Shown here: piece by piece, positions 16,519 through 18,135 of the stretch | Layout of the letters: every line of letters begins with the position of its first letter | Numbering within the stretch: position 1 is the first letter of the stretch | Position numbers and translations under genes: made by a program | Assembly: GCA_003499585.1 (NCBI GenBank) | Contig: DNSU01000026.1 | Location: 1 to 18,135 of the forward strand | DNA length: 18,135 bases | Source: Cyanobacteria bacterium UBA9579 | GTDB lineage: Bacteria > Cyanobacteriota > Vampirovibrionia > Gastranaerophilales > UBA9579 | Direction: 5' to 3' | The notes under the pieces: generated by a model | What the model saw: only the letters and a program-made list of their open reading frames with translations | Told to the model about the DNA's origin: nothing | Databases searched by the model: none

Positions 16519-17592
16519 TTAATCTTGTGAATCTTCTTCATTATTATAATATGTATTATCCAAAATTGAAATAAGATTCATTTTTTGTTTTTGAGTTTTT
16601 CTTGATTGTTCTCTTGCCTGTGTGTTTATTTTTACTATTTTAACTTTACTTTTATTACGTGTATCTAAGGTTTTAAATCTTTCTTCAACTTTATGTCCTG
16701 AATAAGTAATCTTCTCCTTATATTCCAGGGCTTCATTTACAAAAATTCTATAACTTTCATAACGTGAAGGTGCAATTTTATCGATGTTTACGAGTATATT
16801 ACAACCATCCTCGGATAAATGCAGACAATCAGAAAAATAACAATCCTGAGAAAGATTTTTAATTTCTTCAAAGAGCCCATTTATAACATCAGGAAATACA
16901 TTATCAAATTTGAGATAACTAAAACCGGGAGTGTCAGCCACTACCGCCATTTTATTTTCATCAAGAGGAATATCAAGAAGTTCGATATGCCTTGTAGCAT
17001 GGGTTCCTCTTAGGGTTTTTGCACTTACCTGCTTTGTTTTTAAGCTCAAACCCGGATGAAGCTTATTTAATAAACTTGACTTGCCTACTCCTGAAGTTCC
17101 GCATAATACTGATCTTTTTTCTTCAAGAACTCTTTTGAATTCTTCTATTCCCATGCCTGTTTTAGCAGAAGTAAAAACTATTTTGTATCCTAATGGTTCA
17201 TATATTGAAATTATTTGTGATTTAATCTCTTCCTTGTTTTCAATATCTGCCTTATTAATACATATAATAGCAGGGATATTGTAAAGTTTTGCATGTGCCA
17301 GATACCTGTTTAACTGGATAAGATCCAATTCTGGTTGAAATAAAGCTGCTACTATAATTATTTGATCAATATTTGCTATTGAAGGGCGTGGAATAAAGTT
17401 ATTTCTTTCAAGAACTTCTGTAATTACAGCTTGATTAGAGTCAAAATTAACTTCAGCAAGACGTACTGAATCACCGACGAAAACTTCAGCTTTTTCTTTT
17501 TTTAATTTTTCTCGAATTTTACACTCAAAAATTATCCCGTCAGTCCTGACGTAGTAAAAGTTTGAGTGAATTTTGATTATATCTCCAATCAA
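16519..17592 (-). CDS. rsgA: Ribosome small-subunit biogenesis GTPase RsgA
   Basis: Circularly permuted GTPase that acts in late 30S maturation. The order is an N-terminal OB fold (about 1-65), then G4 NKAD (113-116), G5 SAK (142-144), G1 GTSGVGKS (165-172) and G3 DTPG (220-223). The zinc knuckle follows, with C251, C256, H258 and C264. The length of 357 exceeds the usual ~290-350 because of a basic tail (about 300-340) ending in an acidic NNEEDSQD. The start codon is TTG (17592-17590), supported by AAGGA about 8-9 bases upstream and by the usual family beginning. It is the first gene of a probable rsgA-ispA-DUF212-aspS operon. Confidence 0.96.
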   Translation of the reverse strand: MIGDIIKIHSNFYYVRTDGIIFECKIREKLKKEKAEVFVGDSVRLAEVNFDSNQAVITEVLERNNFIPRPSIANIDQIIIVAALFQPELDLIQLNRYLAHAKLYNIPAIICINKADIENKEEIKSQIISIYEPLGYKIVFTSAKTGMGIEEFKRVLEEKRSVLCGTSGVGKSSLLNKLHPGLSLKTKQVSAKTLRGTHATRHIELLDIPLDENKMAVVADTPGFSYLKFDNVFPDVINGLFEEIKNLSQDCYFSDCLHLSEDGCNILVNIDKIAPSRYESYRIFVNEALEYKEKITYSGHKVEERFKTLDTRNKSKVKIVKINTQAREQSRKTQKQKMNLISILDNTYYNNEEDSQD

Positions 17593-17606
17593 AAATATTT
17601 CCTTTA

Positions 17607-17635
17607 TCGATTACTTTTTGTGAGCGGTATATAAT
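17607..17635 (+). promoter_or_regulatory. Candidate promoter for the HNH nuclease gene
   Basis: A consensus TATAAT at 17630-17635 has TCGATT 17 bases upstream (17607-17612), in the 120-base divergent gap between rsgA and the HNH gene. It would give a leader of about 70 bases. The -35 match is poor. A minus-strand promoter for rsgA must also lie in this gap but is not clear. Confidence 0.28.
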
Positions 17636-17712
17636 TTATATTATCTGATATGACCTATAAAGGGCAATAATATTTAGATCGATCAGTCAGACTTGTTTAT
17701 TATTCTTTATAC

Positions 17713-18102
17713 ATGAGTATTAAAATGAAAAAAATAGTTAATATCATTCTGATATTTTTAGTAGCATTCTTCATTATTTCTTCGGATATTCATTCCAAAG
17801 AGCTTTGTGATTGTTATGGTAGCTGTATAGATATTTATCCAAGAGATGTCAGCTCAAAGATAAAGAAACAAATTAAAGTTAGAGATGGCTATAATTATAA
17901 TGATAAAGTCGATATAGACCACAGATTACCCTTGTGCCTTGGTGGTACAAATGATAAAGATAATCTACAAGCTCTTACAGAAGAACAGCACGATAAAAAA
18001 ACCGAGCATGATATGTTTTTATTATATTTTATTCGCAATTGCTTCATGACAATAGACGAAGCCCAGTATGAAGCAGTAAACTACCAGGAGTACATTGAAT
18101 AA
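17713..18102 (+). CDS. Small exported HNH endonuclease-like protein
   Basis: A 129-residue protein with an N-terminal signal-like segment: lysines at 4, 6 and 7, then a hydrophobic run about 8-22. No clean A-x-A site or lipobox is visible; cleavage near residues 24-29 is a guess. The mature part carries the HNH pattern D69-H70 in IDHRLPLCLGG, N84 in DNLQAL, H93 and K96 in EEQHDKKTEHD, which resembles the standard metal-dependent nuclease core. A CxCxxxC cluster (C32, C34, C38) precedes it and could form disulfides outside the cytoplasm. The alternative start ATG 17725 gives MKKIVNII, a more typical signal-peptide start. Neither start has a strong ribosome binding site. It is divergent from rsgA. 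The substrate is unknown; degradation of environmental DNA is one possibility. Confidence 0.75.
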   Translation: MSIKMKKIVNIILIFLVAFFIISSDIHSKELCDCYGSCIDIYPRDVSSKIKKQIKVRDGYNYNDKVDIDHRLPLCLGGTNDKDNLQALTEEQHDKKTEHDMFLLYFIRNCFMTIDEAQYEAVNYQEYIE

Positions 18103-18135
18103 TCAATCTAAATCCAGCCCCTTCATATATACAAA

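Noticed and set aside
17713..18102. HNH gene as a toxin with a following immunity gene.
   Set aside because: Only 33 bases remain after the stop and they contain no start of a convincing gene, so no partner can be claimed.
1..18135. Defence island, CRISPR array, prophage, insertion sequence, tRNA or rRNA.
   Set aside because: No direct-repeat arrays, transposase or phage genes, or recognisable structural RNA were seen. The only nuclease-like gene is the exported HNH protein, which has no companions inside the window.

Overview
The window is low-GC bacterial chromosome (A+T-rich codons, poly-T terminators, GGAG-type ribosome binding sites) filled with housekeeping genes. I see no rRNA, tRNA, CRISPR array, insertion sequence or phage module. 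Two clues point to a non-photosynthetic relative of Cyanobacteria (Melainabacteria/Vampirovibrionia, e.g. Gastranaerophilales). One is a small orphan protein whose N-terminus carries an F-K-G motif that I recall as recurrent in that lineage. The other is a plant/cyanobacteria-like GGPP synthase directly coupled to a divergent PAP2 (DUF212) gene. This placement is an inference and was not tested by any search.

Left part, plus strand. lipA (lipoyl synthase) stands alone at 174-1043 and ends in a strong intrinsic terminator. It is followed by a tight six-gene operon, argC-argJ-argB-argD-carA-carB (1232-9895). The operon covers the acetylated steps of ornithine synthesis (ArgB, ArgC, ArgD and the acetyl-recycling ArgJ) plus both subunits of carbamoyl phosphate synthetase. 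It therefore supplies the two substrates of ornithine carbamoyltransferase, although argF itself is not in the window. The gene order is that of the Bacillus subtilis arg/car cluster. The N-terminal helix of ArgB suggests an arginine-inhibited enzyme.

Middle part, minus strand. hisG (long form with a C-terminal regulatory domain) converges on carB. A previously unlisted 50-codon ORF with a good ribosome binding site and its own terminator lies at 10969-11121. Then come rlmN (11383-12414) and an orphan 180-residue protein (12552-13094). Strong hairpins separate several of these units.

Right part, minus strand. rsgA, a polyprenyl (GGPP/FPP) synthase, a DUF212 membrane protein and aspS form a probable operon transcribed from about 17.6 kb down to 13.27 kb, with a 15-bp hairpin after aspS. 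rsgA and the prenyl synthase both start with TTG. A small exported HNH nuclease is encoded divergently at 17713-18102.

No obviously new multi-gene system is visible. The least explained items are the 50-aa ORF, the FKG orphan protein, the exported HNH protein, the structured 5' region of lipA and the long palindrome downstream of rlmN.
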